Below, piece by piece: positions 34,047 through 43,702 of a stretch of DNA of 64,000 nt. The notes beneath the pieces are model-generated. The model was not told the DNA's origin. It made no database searches and was given only the letters and a program-made list of their open reading frames with translations. The position numbers were made by a program, and so were the translations under genes. The stretch lies in contig NZ_CP109994.1 of NCBI RefSeq assembly GCF_025947065.1, positions 4,154,001-4,218,000 on the forward strand. The letters are read 5' to 3'. Every line of letters begins with the position of its first letter. Position 1 is the first letter of the stretch. Origin of the DNA: Flavobacterium sp. N1736. Its GTDB lineage: Bacteria > Bacteroidota > Bacteroidia > Flavobacteriales > Flavobacteriaceae.

Positions 34047-37000
34047 TTATTTCTTCACAATTTTAATCGTTTTAACTTGTCCTTCCGATTTTACTTTTAA
34101 GAAATAAAACCCGGACGAAACATTCGATAAATCAATTTCAGATTGTGTGTTATTGATTTTCTTCGCCAAAATAGATTTTCCTGAAACAGAAATTATTTCA
34201 ACCTCATCAATATTCGAAGTATTGCTAATACTTAAAGTATGCTCAACAGGATTTGGATAATAGGCGAAATTAGGCAAAACAAAATCCGGTGTAGAAAGTG
34301 AACCTTTTACTTTTGCCGTAACCGCAAGACGTTCCGGGCTTTCTATTCCGTTTATGGTTTGTGATGCATAATAGGTCGTTCCATCAACTAAAATGGTTGA
34401 TAAAGGCAAAGAAGCATCAGCAGATTTATTTGTTTTTCCGGCTAAAGAACTTGTACTATACCATTTAATATTTTGACCCTGAACAACAAGATCACCTAAA
34501 GTTTGTCCAGCTGTAAATTCAATAGTAGTTGTGTTTTTACCATCAATTAAAGGTGCTGGCGGATCGATAGAAACATTGATTGCCAGAGCACAGCCATTTT
34601 GATCTCTTACAAGTACTTGATGAATGCCATAAGATACATTTGTAAAAATATTATTTGTTTGATAACCTAGCCAGTCCAAACTATAATCGTATGATCCATT
34701 TCCTCCGGTAGTATGAACAGTTATTTTTTGATCATCTACAACGAGCGTAGCAAATAACATTGCAGGCTCTGTGATATATACTTCTACTGACATAATACAG
34801 GCACTATTAGCATCTGTGGTGGTTACTGTGTAAGATCCTGCGCTAAGATTACTAAAAATAGTATTGATTGAATTGGGAATAATTATCATTCCATTTTTAG
34901 AAAGAGAATAAGTGTATAATCCTGAACCTCCGGCAGCATTAATTGCTATTGATCCGCTATTGTCTCCATAACAATTTGCATCTGTATGATATACGTTTAC
35001 AGTTAATGGTGTTAAAGGCGAAATAGTTACAGATAATGAAGTTACATAGCCTGAAGTATCTCGTGTGTCTATATGGTAAACTCCCGGATATAAATTGTTA
35101 AAAACATTATTTGATGTATACGGCTGACTATTAAAAGAATATTCATAAGGAGCTATTCCGCCAATTGCCTTAACAGTGATCGAACCTTTCTCATTTATGC
35201 AAGAAACCGGAGTAACAGTCGCAATTGAAGTTAAAACTGCAGGCGCTGCAATAGTTACACGCATTAGCATTGAAGAACAACCTTTGGCATCTTTAACAAT
35301 TACACCATAAGTTCCGGGTGCGAGATTATTAAAAATCGAAGAAGTTTGTTCTGGAACTAATACTACATTGTTACTGTTTAAAAGGGAATAAGTATATGGA
35401 GCAGTTCCACCGCTTGCACTCATTGTTATACTTCCATCATTACTATTCGTAGTTGTAGTATTTGTAACCGTCAAAAGTGTACTTACCGGTAAAGTAGAAA
35501 AAGTTATTGTAATGTATGTTGATGCAATACAACCATTATTATCTTTTACAAATAAAGTATAACCTCCCGGAGACAATTCATTTGTATTTACAGCAGAAAA
35601 AGTATTTCCTCCTGTAAAAGAATACGTATAAGGAGACTGACCTCCGGTTGCATTCATAGTTACAGAATCTTTACCTCCACAAACTGCGGCTTGGGTAACA
35701 ATTGCATTTACAACTAACGAAGCAGGTGATTCTATAACTAAAGATGTAGTAAAAAGACATCCGTTAGCATCTTTAACGTTAACAATATGTGTTCCGGGCG
35801 CTGCACCAAAAAACATATTACTCGCCTGAAAATTATTTATACTATTTGCTGAATATTGATAGGGAGCCTGACCGCCACTTGCTGTAATTGTTATGGTCGA
35901 ATCATAATTTATAGAGCAATTTGTGATTGGTGTATTTGTAACTGCAGCAGTTAAAGGAATATAAGGCGCTATTGTTATTGTATTTGTAACTGAGACTGAA
36001 TTTACAGCATCTTTTACAGTTACAAAATAAGATCCTTCTGTTAGATTATTAAAAACATTGCTCGCTTGATAAGGTCCTCCGTTTATAGAATAAGTGTAAG
36101 GAGATTGTCCGCCAATGCCGGTAACCGTAATTGTTGCAGCACCATTACAATCTAAATTTTTCAAAATAGCCGTTGTTAGCCCAGGTGGAATTGTCGCTAT
36201 CATCGTTATTTCACAGCCCTGTGCATCTTTCACTTTTACAGTGTAGGCTCCGGCAGTTAAACCTGTAAAAACATTACTTGTCACATAATGAATTCCATCT
36301 AAAGAATATTTATAAGGAGCTACTCCTCCTTGTGGACTATTAATGGTTATTGTTTGTCCTTCTACTGTAAAACTGGCAGTAATAGGAAGCGGGTTTGTTA
36401 TCGTATATATTAATTCTGAGATACAACCGTTAGCATCCTTTACTTTGATACTATAAGTACCGGAATAAAGATTAGTAAAAACATTGCTGGCGATGTAAGT
36501 GTTATTATTTATTGAATATTGATATGGAGCCTGTCCTCCCGTTACACTTACCGTTATGGATCCGTCTTTTGAACCATAACACATTGCATTTGTTCCGGTT
36601 GCAGTAATATTTGGACCACTGCCTACTGATTTGACCTCGACATTTGATGTGTACGTCAAACATTCATTAGCATCCTTAGTGTAAACGGTATATATGCCCG
36701 GACTAAGATTAGTAAATACATTTTTGGCTTCATAACCACCATTGGTTATAGAATAAGTATATGGAGGAATACCTCCGGTTGCACTTGCCGTGATAGTTCC
36801 GGTATTACTAGTGCAGGCTGCGGGAGTAGATGTTGCAGATATAATTATACTTGTGGGCTGAACAATTTCTATTTGTGTTATTTCTGTAGAACAGCTATGT
36901 TCGTCTGTAATTCGGATACCGTAAGTTCCTGGTTTTAATCCGCCAAAACCAGTATTCAAATAAGAATTTTTATAACTTTTTAATACAGTTCCTGTGCTAT

Positions 37001-37673
37001 TTAAAAGAGAATAGGTATAAGGAGCAGTACCACCTTGAAAATTTGCCGTTATTTCTCCATTATCTCTTCCAATACAATTGACATCTTTTTTAGCATGATC
37101 AGTGATAGAAAGCGGCAAATAAGGATTAACAGTCACATCTCCGGAGGCTACACAGCCTAAAGCATCTTTAACAAAAAATGTATAAGTACCGGGAACGACA
37201 TCTGTAATGGTCGAAGTATCGTTAAAAGTAATATTATCAGATGAAAACTGAATGGGTTGTTTTCCTCCTAATCCGGTTATGTACACAGTTGCCTTTTCAT
37301 TACTACAAGTAATTGGCTTAACTCCGGAGCTAAAAATAAAAATAGGACTTACAATTACATTAAAATAATTCGTTGTAACAGTTCCGTTATTATTAATTCT
37401 TGCATAAATAGTTTTAGAACTTGCAGCAGTTAGCGTACTTGCAGCGACTACATAATTAGTTGGGCTTGCAATTGCATTCAAATTATTTTGAGCATCTGTT
37501 AAACTTAAATGATAGCTAACCGTAGTTTGAGCAGGATCTAAATTGCCAATTAAAAGTGTTTTTTGAGAAGTTAGATTAAAGGAAGTATCTCCTCCGCAAT
37601 GCTCAATATTGCTGACTTGAGCATAAAAAATAGTAGTAAACAATAAAAGAAAAAAAAGTAGAGTTTTTTTCAT
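34047..37673 (-). CDS. SprB-repeat protein with T9SS type A sorting domain
   Basis: 1208 residues. Signal peptide MKKTLLFFLLLFTTIFYAQ, then a non-repeat N-domain (about 20-110), about 12 SprB-type repeats of roughly 78 residues (pattern ATGGQAPYQYSINNG...NVFTNL.PGTYT..VKDANGC), a linker (VEFTAGQTLGDLVVQGQNIKWYS), and a C-terminal sorting domain of about 75 residues (YYPNPVEHTLSISN...GFYFLKVKSEG...IKIVKK). The sorting domain predicts export by the type IX system and surface attachment or release. SprB-type proteins act as adhesins in gliding; this one is much shorter than SprB. The start at 37673 follows the signal peptide. Confidence 0.9.
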   Translation of the reverse strand: MKKTLLFFLLLFTTIFYAQVSNIEHCGGDTSFNLTSQKTLLIGNLDPAQTTVSYHLSLTDAQNNLNAIASPTNYVVAASTLTAASSKTIYARINNNGTVTTNYFNVIVSPIFIFSSGVKPITCSNEKATVYITGLGGKQPIQFSSDNITFNDTSTITDVVPGTYTFFVKDALGCVASGDVTVNPYLPLSITDHAKKDVNCIGRDNGEITANFQGGTAPYTYSLLNSTGTVLKSYKNSYLNTGFGGLKPGTYGIRITDEHSCSTEITQIEIVQPTSIIISATSTPAACTSNTGTITASATGGIPPYTYSITNGGYEAKNVFTNLSPGIYTVYTKDANECLTYTSNVEVKSVGSGPNITATGTNAMCYGSKDGSITVSVTGGQAPYQYSINNNTYIASNVFTNLYSGTYSIKVKDANGCISELIYTITNPLPITASFTVEGQTITINSPQGGVAPYKYSLDGIHYVTSNVFTGLTAGAYTVKVKDAQGCEITMIATIPPGLTTAILKNLDCNGAATITVTGIGGQSPYTYSINGGPYQASNVFNNLTEGSYFVTVKDAVNSVSVTNTITIAPYIPLTAAVTNTPITNCSINYDSTITITASGGQAPYQYSANSINNFQASNMFFGAAPGTHIVNVKDANGCLFTTSLVIESPASLVVNAIVTQAAVCGGKDSVTMNATGGQSPYTYSFTGGNTFSAVNTNELSPGGYTLFVKDNNGCIASTYITITFSTLPVSTLLTVTNTTTTNSNDGSITMSASGGTAPYTYSLLNSNNVVLVPEQTSSIFNNLAPGTYGVIVKDAKGCSSMLMRVTIAAPAVLTSIATVTPVSCINEKGSITVKAIGGIAPYEYSFNSQPYTSNNVFNNLYPGVYHIDTRDTSGYVTSLSVTISPLTPLTVNVYHTDANCYGDNSGSIAINAAGGSGLYTYSLSKNGMIIIPNSINTIFSNLSAGSYTVTTTDANSACIMSVEVYITEPAMLFATLVVDDQKITVHTTGGNGSYDYSLDWLGYQTNNIFTNVSYGIHQVLVRDQNGCALAINVSIDPPAPLIDGKNTTTIEFTAGQTLGDLVVQGQNIKWYSTSSLAGKTNKSADASLPLSTILVDGTTYYASQTINGIESPERLAVTAKVKGSLSTPDFVLPNFAYYPNPVEHTLSISNTSNIDEVEIISVSGKSILAKKINNTQSEIDLSNVSSGFYFLKVKSEGQVKTIKIVKK

Positions 37674-37700
37674 ACGTATAGGTTTGTTAAATTTGTTAAA

Positions 37701-37733
37701 CAAATATATACAAAAAATCGAGTCTTAGTTCAA
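37701..37733 (-). promoter_or_regulatory. Putative promoter of the shorter SprB-repeat gene
   Basis: Minus-strand TAtaTTTG (37708-37701) with TTG (37733-37731) 22 nt upstream. The leader between this and the ATG is closely related to that of the larger SprB-repeat gene (TATACGTATG region). Confidence 0.5.
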
Positions 37734-37737
37734 ATAT

Positions 37738-37775
37738 AAAAATCCCAAATTCCAATTAAGGAGTTTGGGATTTTT
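37738..37775 (-). terminator. Terminator after the larger SprB-repeat gene
   Basis: Same 12-bp stem as at 33973 (AAAAATCCCAAA, 37738-37749 with 37764-37775), 24 nt after the stop codon. The copied terminator fits a tandem gene duplication that included its 3' flank. Confidence 0.8.
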
Positions 37776-37798
37776 TAGAATTTGAATTTTGGTATTCT

Positions 37799-40700
37799 TT
37801 ATTTCTTCACAATTTTGATTGTCTTTGTCTTTCCTTCAGATTTTACTTTTAAGAAATAAAACCCGGACGAAACATTCGATAAATCAATTTCAGATTGCGT
37901 ATTATTTATTTTCTTCGTTAAGATTGATTTTCCTGAAACAGAAATTATTTCAACCTCATCAATATTCGAAGTATTGCTAATACTTAAAGTATGCTGAACA
38001 GGATTTGGATAATAAGTGAAATTAGCTAAAACAAAATCCGGTGTAGAAAGCGAACCTTTTACTTTTGCCGTAACCGCAAGACGTTCTGTACTTTCTATTC
38101 CGTTTATAGTTTGTGATGCATAATACGTAGTTCCATCAACTAAAATTGTTGATAAAGGCAAAGTAGTTTCAGCAGATTTACTTGCTTTTGCAGGTAAAGA
38201 ACCAGAAGTGCTGTACCATTTAATATTTTGACCTTGAATAACCAAATCTCCTAAAGTTTGTCCAGGCGTAAATTCGATTGTTATTACCTTTTCACCATCG
38301 ATTACAGGAGCTGGCGGATCTATAGCAAAACTGTTTACTGCAATACAACCACTTTGATCTCTTGTATATACCTGATGAATTCCATAAGATAAATTCGTGA
38401 AAACATTACTTGACTGATACGGACCTCCATCAAGGCTAAAGTCATATACTCCGCTTCCGCCAGTTGTGGTAACAGTTATCGTCTGGTTTTCTACAATTAC
38501 TGAAGCAACTAAAAATGGTGTTGCCTCTACTGTTATCGTGACAGTATCTGTACAGCCATTAATGTCTTTTACTGTTACAGTATATACACCGGCATATACA
38601 CTAAAAGTAGTTGCAGACAAATATGCTCCTCCATTTAATGAATAAACATAAGGTGCCTGACCTCCGGCTGCGATTGCTTCTATTGTTCCCGGACCAGTAC
38701 AAGATTGCTGAGAAGTAATGGTTGCATTAAGATGAACCGGGTTTACAGGAATAATTACGGCATTGAAAGTAAATACATTATTTAGAGAATCTTTAACTGT
38801 TATAGTATAATTGCCGGGTTGTAAATTTGAAAAGACATTTGAAGCATAATAATGCGCTTCGTTGTCTATAGAATATTGATAAACTCCTGAGCCTCCCATT
38901 GCAGTTACTGTTATTGTTCCCGTAGGATTATCACAAGTTACCTGATTGATAGTTGCTATTGCAGCAAGCGGGTCCGGAAGTACATTTACATTAGATAATG
39001 ATACACTACATGCATTTACATCAACAATATTTAAGGTATAAAGACCTACAGGCACATTAGTAAATTTATTACTGGTTTGAGCCACAGATGTTACACCATT
39101 TTTGTCTGTTAGAGAATAGGAGAAAGGCGCAGTTCCTCCAAAAACATTAGCTGTGATACTTTGCTTAGCACCCATTGTAGCAGTTACTTTTAAAGGTGCC
39201 GGCTCTTTTACCTCAACAGTTAGGGTATAATCACAACTATTCTGATCGCTCACTCCAACCACATAAGTTCCCGGACTTAATTCATAAAATGTATTTGCAT
39301 TGGTATGATGTTCGCCATTTATCGAGTAACTATAAGGGGCTTTTCCTCCGGTTGCCGTTACTGTAATAATTCCATTGTTATTACCCTGACAGCTTACATT
39401 AGTAACAGCTGCAGTGGCTCTGATAACAGACCATACAGGATTTACAGTAACTGACTCTGTAACCGTATTAAGGTTAGAATCACGAACTTTAGCAGCATAG
39501 GTAAAAGGAGGTAAACTAACAAAAAGATTTGATGCTGAATAAGTACTTCCATTATTTAATGAATATTGATATGGAGGTGTACCTCCGGTAGCTATTAAAG
39601 TTACCCTTCCTGTGGTAGAACAAGTTTGATCAGATACAACTGAAACTACAGTTAATGCTGTTGATGATGGAGCTTGTACAATTATTCCAGGGATATTAAA
39701 AAAACAACCACGAGAATCAACGGCTTTTGCAGTATAATTTCCAGGAGCTAATGCAGGAAATTTGCCACTTTCTAATAGTCCTAATCGATCTCCTGTAGCC
39801 GTATTTTCAAGATAATAACCATAAGTCCCAGTTCCTCCAACAGCAGATACAGATACAGTCTGACCATTTACAACTGCGGTAGCAGATAAAACAGGTGGAT
39901 CTGTTAATGTAATTGGAGTAGTGATAGCTACGCATTCATCACTATAATCTTTTAAGGTAATAGTATAAGTGCCAGCCTTTAGATTAGTAAAATATCGACT
40001 GCCCTGAAATTTAATTCCATCAATAGAATACTGATATAAACCAGAACCGCCTGTTGCTGTACAAAAGATTAAACCACTAGTATCGCCATTACAATTTACA
40101 GGAGTTAATATTTGGGCAAAAACTTTTAAAGGAGTAGTCTGTGCAATAGTTGCATTAAGATTGACAACAGTATTTAGTGCATCTTTAACTTTTAAAGAAT
40201 AATTGCCGGCAGTTAAATTAGTAAATGTATTTGATGCCGAATAATTAGCTCCGTTATCTATTGAATATTGATATGGAGTAATACCTCCTGATGTAGTAAA
40301 AGTTACTGTTCCTCCAGGATTACTACAAGTTACATTAGTTGCAATAGCCGTAGCAGAAAGTGGTGTTGATGCTACAACATTTATATTAGATACTGACGTA
40401 GTGCATGCATGAGCATCTATAACCTTTACGGTATAAAGACCAATAGGTAAATTAGTAAATGTATTATTGCTTTGAGACGGAACGACTACTGCACCGCTTC
40501 CGTTTTCTACAGAATAAGAATATGGAGCAGTTCCTCCTGATGCATTAGCAACGATACCTTGATTAGCACTTGCGAAAGCAGTTGCAGATAAAGCGGTCGG
40601 TTCTGTTACTACGACCGTTAAAGTACTTTCGCAAATATTATTATCTCGAACACTTATATTATAAGTACCAGCTGCTAAATTGTTAAATGTAGGCGAATCA

Positions 40701-43216
40701 TAGAAATAAGTACCTCCGTTTAGTGAAAATTGAAAAGGACCAGCACCACCATAACTTATTACAGTAATAGAACCGGTACTACTGCCTTTGCAGCTTACAT
40801 TTGTTACATCAGCATAAATCGATGGAGGATATTTATAGTCTATTTTAACCGAATGACTAGTCGTGTTCAAATCAGCGTCACGAACTTTTACCGTATATGT
40901 ATTTGGCGTAAGGCTGCTAAAAACATTTGATGAAGAATAATTAGTACCATTATTGATCGAATATGAATAAGGTTCTCTACCTCCCGTAGCAGCTATAGTA
41001 ATTCTTCCATTAAATACACAACCTGCAGGATCTACAACTGAAATAGCAGCTAATGCCGTTGATGATGGAGCTTGTATATTTATTCCCGGTATAGTAAAAA
41101 GACAGCCATTAGAATCAAGCACCTTTGCAGTATAAACTCCAACAGGCAACTTAGTAAATGTGCCAATTGTTTCAGGGCCAAGTTCAGTTCCCGTAGTCGT
41201 ATTTTCAAGATAATACGTATAAAGTGTAGTTCCTCCGTCAGGAGTAATAACTATATTTTGATCATTAACAATTTTGGCAGTAGCCGATAAAGCAGGTCGT
41301 TGTGTTACTGCAATATTAATCAAGGCCATACATCCATTTGCATCTTTTACCGTAACATTATAACTGCCGGCTTTCAGATTGTAGAAAGTCTTGGCAGATT
41401 GAAATGTAATACCATCAATAGAATATTTATAAGGCTGTAAACCACCCGTTGCCGTAGCAGTGATAACACCGGTTTTATCTCCATTACAAGCTATAGAAGC
41501 CGCTTGTGTTTTGGCAGATATCGTTAGTGTCGTTGCCTGAGTAACTGTTGCAGTAGTGCTGACAACAGTGTTTTGTGCATCTTTAACTTTGACACTATAA
41601 GTTTTAAGATCCAGGTATTTATATACTGTTGAAGAATAATAGTTAACCCCGTCATCTATAGAATATCGATATGGAGCAACTCCTCCCGTTGCAACAATAG
41701 TAATTGATCCGTTAAGATTATCGCACGTTACATTACCAACAGTTACGTTAACAGCAAGTGTTGATAATGCGGCAATGGTAACATCTTTCACGGAAAAACA
41801 CCCGCGAGAATCGATAACCTCAACCTTGTAGGATCCTACAGAAAGACCGGAAAAAACATTAGAAGCTTGTTGAGATATTAAAACATTTCCAGTAGCATCT
41901 TTAAGAGAATAGAGATAAGAATTACTTCCTCCCGAAGCCGCAATAGTAATTGATCCGTCATTATTTACGCTCGAATTTACAACACTTTCATTAATCAGTA
42001 TAGGATCAGGCTGCAATATCGTTAAGAAAGAGGTGATACCACATCCTGTAGCATCTTTTACAGATATTGTATGATTTGAAGCCGATAAATTATTAAAAAC
42101 ATTACCTGAGCCATAAGCACCATTATCTATTGAATAAGAATACGGAGCTACACCGCCGGTTGCCATTATTACTGCAGTTCCGTCATTAGAGCCAATACAG
42201 CTTAAATTTGTATTATTCCATGTAATTGCAATAGGTGAATAAGCCTGTATTGTAATTGCAGTTGGAGTCGAAACCGTATTTTCGGCATCAGTTACAGTTA
42301 CAGTATACGTACCAGCCGTTAAATTATTAAAAATATTATTTGTTTGATACGCTCCACCGTTTAAAGAATAACTGTAAGGCGTTTTTCCGCCCACACCATT
42401 AGCCGTAATCGAAGCAGTACCAGTACCCAAACAATCCAATTGTTTCGTGATAACAGCCGTCGAACTTAAAGGAGGTTGTACAGTAGCCGCTACATATGTC
42501 CTACATGCCGGAGAATCAATTACTATAATATTATAGTTTCCGGGGCTTACATTTGTAAAAACATTACTGGATTTAAAATGGTCACCGTCTATAGAATATT
42601 GATAAGGAGGAAATCCTCCCGAAGCGGTAACAGTAATCGTATTTTTATTTACACTCGCAATGGCAGCCACAACAGCTGGTTCTGTTATTGTGTAACTAAA
42701 AGATCTCGTACAACCCGTAACAGTATCAATTACGTCAAAATTTTTAACTCCCGGGCGCAGACCCAAAAAAACATTATTAGTGATAAATTCACCCCCGTTC
42801 AATGAATATTTGTACGAACCGCTTCCACCCGAAGCATTAATAGTTAAATCCGCAGTACGGCCATTGCATGCAATTGGCGTAAGCGAAGGTGTTACACTTA
42901 AATAATTGTGAATAATAAGATTAAAATAATTGGTTGTAATATTTCCATTATTGTTAATTCTCGCATAAATTGTTGTCAAAGAAGTCCCGGCTATATAATA
43001 AGTAGGATCAGGCAGCGCATTTGTATTATTGGTTGCACTTGCAAGACTTAAATGATAACTAACTGTAGTTTCTGCAGGATTTAAATTCCCTATTAATTCT
43101 GCCTTTTTAGACGTTAAATTAAAAGCGGTTTCTCCAGAGCAGTGCTCAATATTACTGACTTGAGCGTGAAAAATGGTGGTAAATAGAAAAAGAAAAAAAA
43201 GTAGAGTTTTTTTCAT
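37799..43216 (-). CDS. Giant SprB-repeat protein with T9SS type A sorting domain
   Basis: 1805 residues with the same plan as its downstream paralogue: signal peptide MKKTLLFFLFLFTTIFHAQ, N-domain, about 20 SprB-type repeats of about 78 residues, the linker ending QGQNIKWYS, and a C-terminal T9SS sorting domain nearly identical to that of the neighbour. The repeats carry a longer-range order: a block of six units recurs with a period of about 465 residues (about 1.4 kb). Predicted to be an extended surface protein exported by T9SS. It lies 48 nt downstream of the retropepsin gene, with its own TAtaTTTG box at 43250-43243. The start at 43216 precedes the signal peptide. Confidence 0.9.
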   Translation of the reverse strand: MKKTLLFFLFLFTTIFHAQVSNIEHCSGETAFNLTSKKAELIGNLNPAETTVSYHLSLASATNNTNALPDPTYYIAGTSLTTIYARINNNGNITTNYFNLIIHNYLSVTPSLTPIACNGRTADLTINASGGSGSYKYSLNGGEFITNNVFLGLRPGVKNFDVIDTVTGCTRSFSYTITEPAVVAAIASVNKNTITVTASGGFPPYQYSIDGDHFKSSNVFTNVSPGNYNIIVIDSPACRTYVAATVQPPLSSTAVITKQLDCLGTGTASITANGVGGKTPYSYSLNGGAYQTNNIFNNLTAGTYTVTVTDAENTVSTPTAITIQAYSPIAITWNNTNLSCIGSNDGTAVIMATGGVAPYSYSIDNGAYGSGNVFNNLSASNHTISVKDATGCGITSFLTILQPDPILINESVVNSSVNNDGSITIAASGGSNSYLYSLKDATGNVLISQQASNVFSGLSVGSYKVEVIDSRGCFSVKDVTIAALSTLAVNVTVGNVTCDNLNGSITIVATGGVAPYRYSIDDGVNYYSSTVYKYLDLKTYSVKVKDAQNTVVSTTATVTQATTLTISAKTQAASIACNGDKTGVITATATGGLQPYKYSIDGITFQSAKTFYNLKAGSYNVTVKDANGCMALINIAVTQRPALSATAKIVNDQNIVITPDGGTTLYTYYLENTTTGTELGPETIGTFTKLPVGVYTAKVLDSNGCLFTIPGINIQAPSSTALAAISVVDPAGCVFNGRITIAATGGREPYSYSINNGTNYSSSNVFSSLTPNTYTVKVRDADLNTTSHSVKIDYKYPPSIYADVTNVSCKGSSTGSITVISYGGAGPFQFSLNGGTYFYDSPTFNNLAAGTYNISVRDNNICESTLTVVVTEPTALSATAFASANQGIVANASGGTAPYSYSVENGSGAVVVPSQSNNTFTNLPIGLYTVKVIDAHACTTSVSNINVVASTPLSATAIATNVTCSNPGGTVTFTTSGGITPYQYSIDNGANYSASNTFTNLTAGNYSLKVKDALNTVVNLNATIAQTTPLKVFAQILTPVNCNGDTSGLIFCTATGGSGLYQYSIDGIKFQGSRYFTNLKAGTYTITLKDYSDECVAITTPITLTDPPVLSATAVVNGQTVSVSAVGGTGTYGYYLENTATGDRLGLLESGKFPALAPGNYTAKAVDSRGCFFNIPGIIVQAPSSTALTVVSVVSDQTCSTTGRVTLIATGGTPPYQYSLNNGSTYSASNLFVSLPPFTYAAKVRDSNLNTVTESVTVNPVWSVIRATAAVTNVSCQGNNNGIITVTATGGKAPYSYSINGEHHTNANTFYELSPGTYVVGVSDQNSCDYTLTVEVKEPAPLKVTATMGAKQSITANVFGGTAPFSYSLTDKNGVTSVAQTSNKFTNVPVGLYTLNIVDVNACSVSLSNVNVLPDPLAAIATINQVTCDNPTGTITVTAMGGSGVYQYSIDNEAHYYASNVFSNLQPGNYTITVKDSLNNVFTFNAVIIPVNPVHLNATITSQQSCTGPGTIEAIAAGGQAPYVYSLNGGAYLSATTFSVYAGVYTVTVKDINGCTDTVTITVEATPFLVASVIVENQTITVTTTGGSGVYDFSLDGGPYQSSNVFTNLSYGIHQVYTRDQSGCIAVNSFAIDPPAPVIDGEKVITIEFTPGQTLGDLVIQGQNIKWYSTSGSLPAKASKSAETTLPLSTILVDGTTYYASQTINGIESTERLAVTAKVKGSLSTPDFVLANFTYYPNPVQHTLSISNTSNIDEVEIISVSGKSILTKKINNTQSEIDLSNVSSGFYFLKVKSEGKTKTIKIVKK
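38930..41740 (-). repeat. Six-unit higher-order repeat within the giant SprB-repeat gene
   Basis: Starts of equivalent units (coding NVTC-N..G-I/V-TI/F) fall near 41723, 40325 and 38935, a spacing of about 1.4 kb. Units within each block follow the same order of terminal words: DAQNT/DALNT, then ..C, DSNGC/DSRGC, DADLN/DSNLN, ..C, ..AC. Two full blocks are followed by a partial third. Confidence 0.7.
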
Positions 43217-43264
43217 ACGTATTGGTTTGTTAATTGTTTTAACAAATATATACAAAAACTACTC

Positions 43265-43702
43265 TTATTTTAAATACAAATAATGATTAAAATAATCTAT
43301 TATTGCTTTGCCCTCAAGCAAAACATCAGCACCAATAATTCCGTGAACAGCTTTTGCTTTATAAGCTTCAAGAGCTTCATTTACGTGTGAAAGATCAAAA
43401 ATTACCAAGCCAAAATCCGTATTTTTCCAACTCCCGATCTGTAAATTATTATGAGCCGAGACTTCTGTTTTCATACCAGTTCCGCCGGCTCCGGAGGCTT
43501 TTGTTTTCGATTTTTTTGATGAAATCTCAAAACGTTCCATACTTTCAAAACCAATGCAGGTATTAGACGCTCCGGTATCTAAAATAAAATTTCCCGAAAC
43601 ACCGTTTATTTTGGCTTTTATTAAAAGATGCTGCGTTTTGGTAACTTTAAATTTTATTTTTTTGTATTTCTCTTTTTTGAGAACCTCGTGAAGATTTTCC
43701 AT
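43265..43702 (-). CDS. Retropepsin-like aspartic protease
   Basis: 145 residues. The catalytic motif DTGAS is at Asp42 in NFILDTGASNTCIG, and a second family motif, GIIGADVLLEGKAIIDY, at about 118-134 matches the conserved C-terminal hydrophobic-G-x-D element. One Asp per chain implies a homodimer, as in retroviral proteases. No signal peptide or membrane helix is seen, so it is probably cytoplasmic unless exported without a signal. Its first 49 nt overlap the 3' end of the CHAT gene, so translation is probably coupled. Followed 48 nt later by the giant SprB-repeat gene. Substrate unknown. Confidence 0.85.
   Translation of the reverse strand: MENLHEVLKKEKYKKIKFKVTKTQHLLIKAKINGVSGNFILDTGASNTCIGFESMERFEISSKKSKTKASGAGGTGMKTEVSAHNNLQIGSWKNTDFGLVIFDLSHVNEALEAYKAKAVHGIIGADVLLEGKAIIDYFNHYLYLK

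Noticed and set aside
40730..41290. Plus-strand open frames opposite the giant SprB-repeat gene (also near 42476-42805)
   Set aside because: They are antisense shadows of the repeat codons, rich in Tyr, Ser and Arg, with no start context and no domain pattern.
37799..43216. Regularly spaced repeats that could suggest a CRISPR array or tandem DNA satellite
   Set aside because: The period of about 235 bp is coding; the conserved parts translate to SprB-type protein repeats and no short identical repeats with unique spacers exist.
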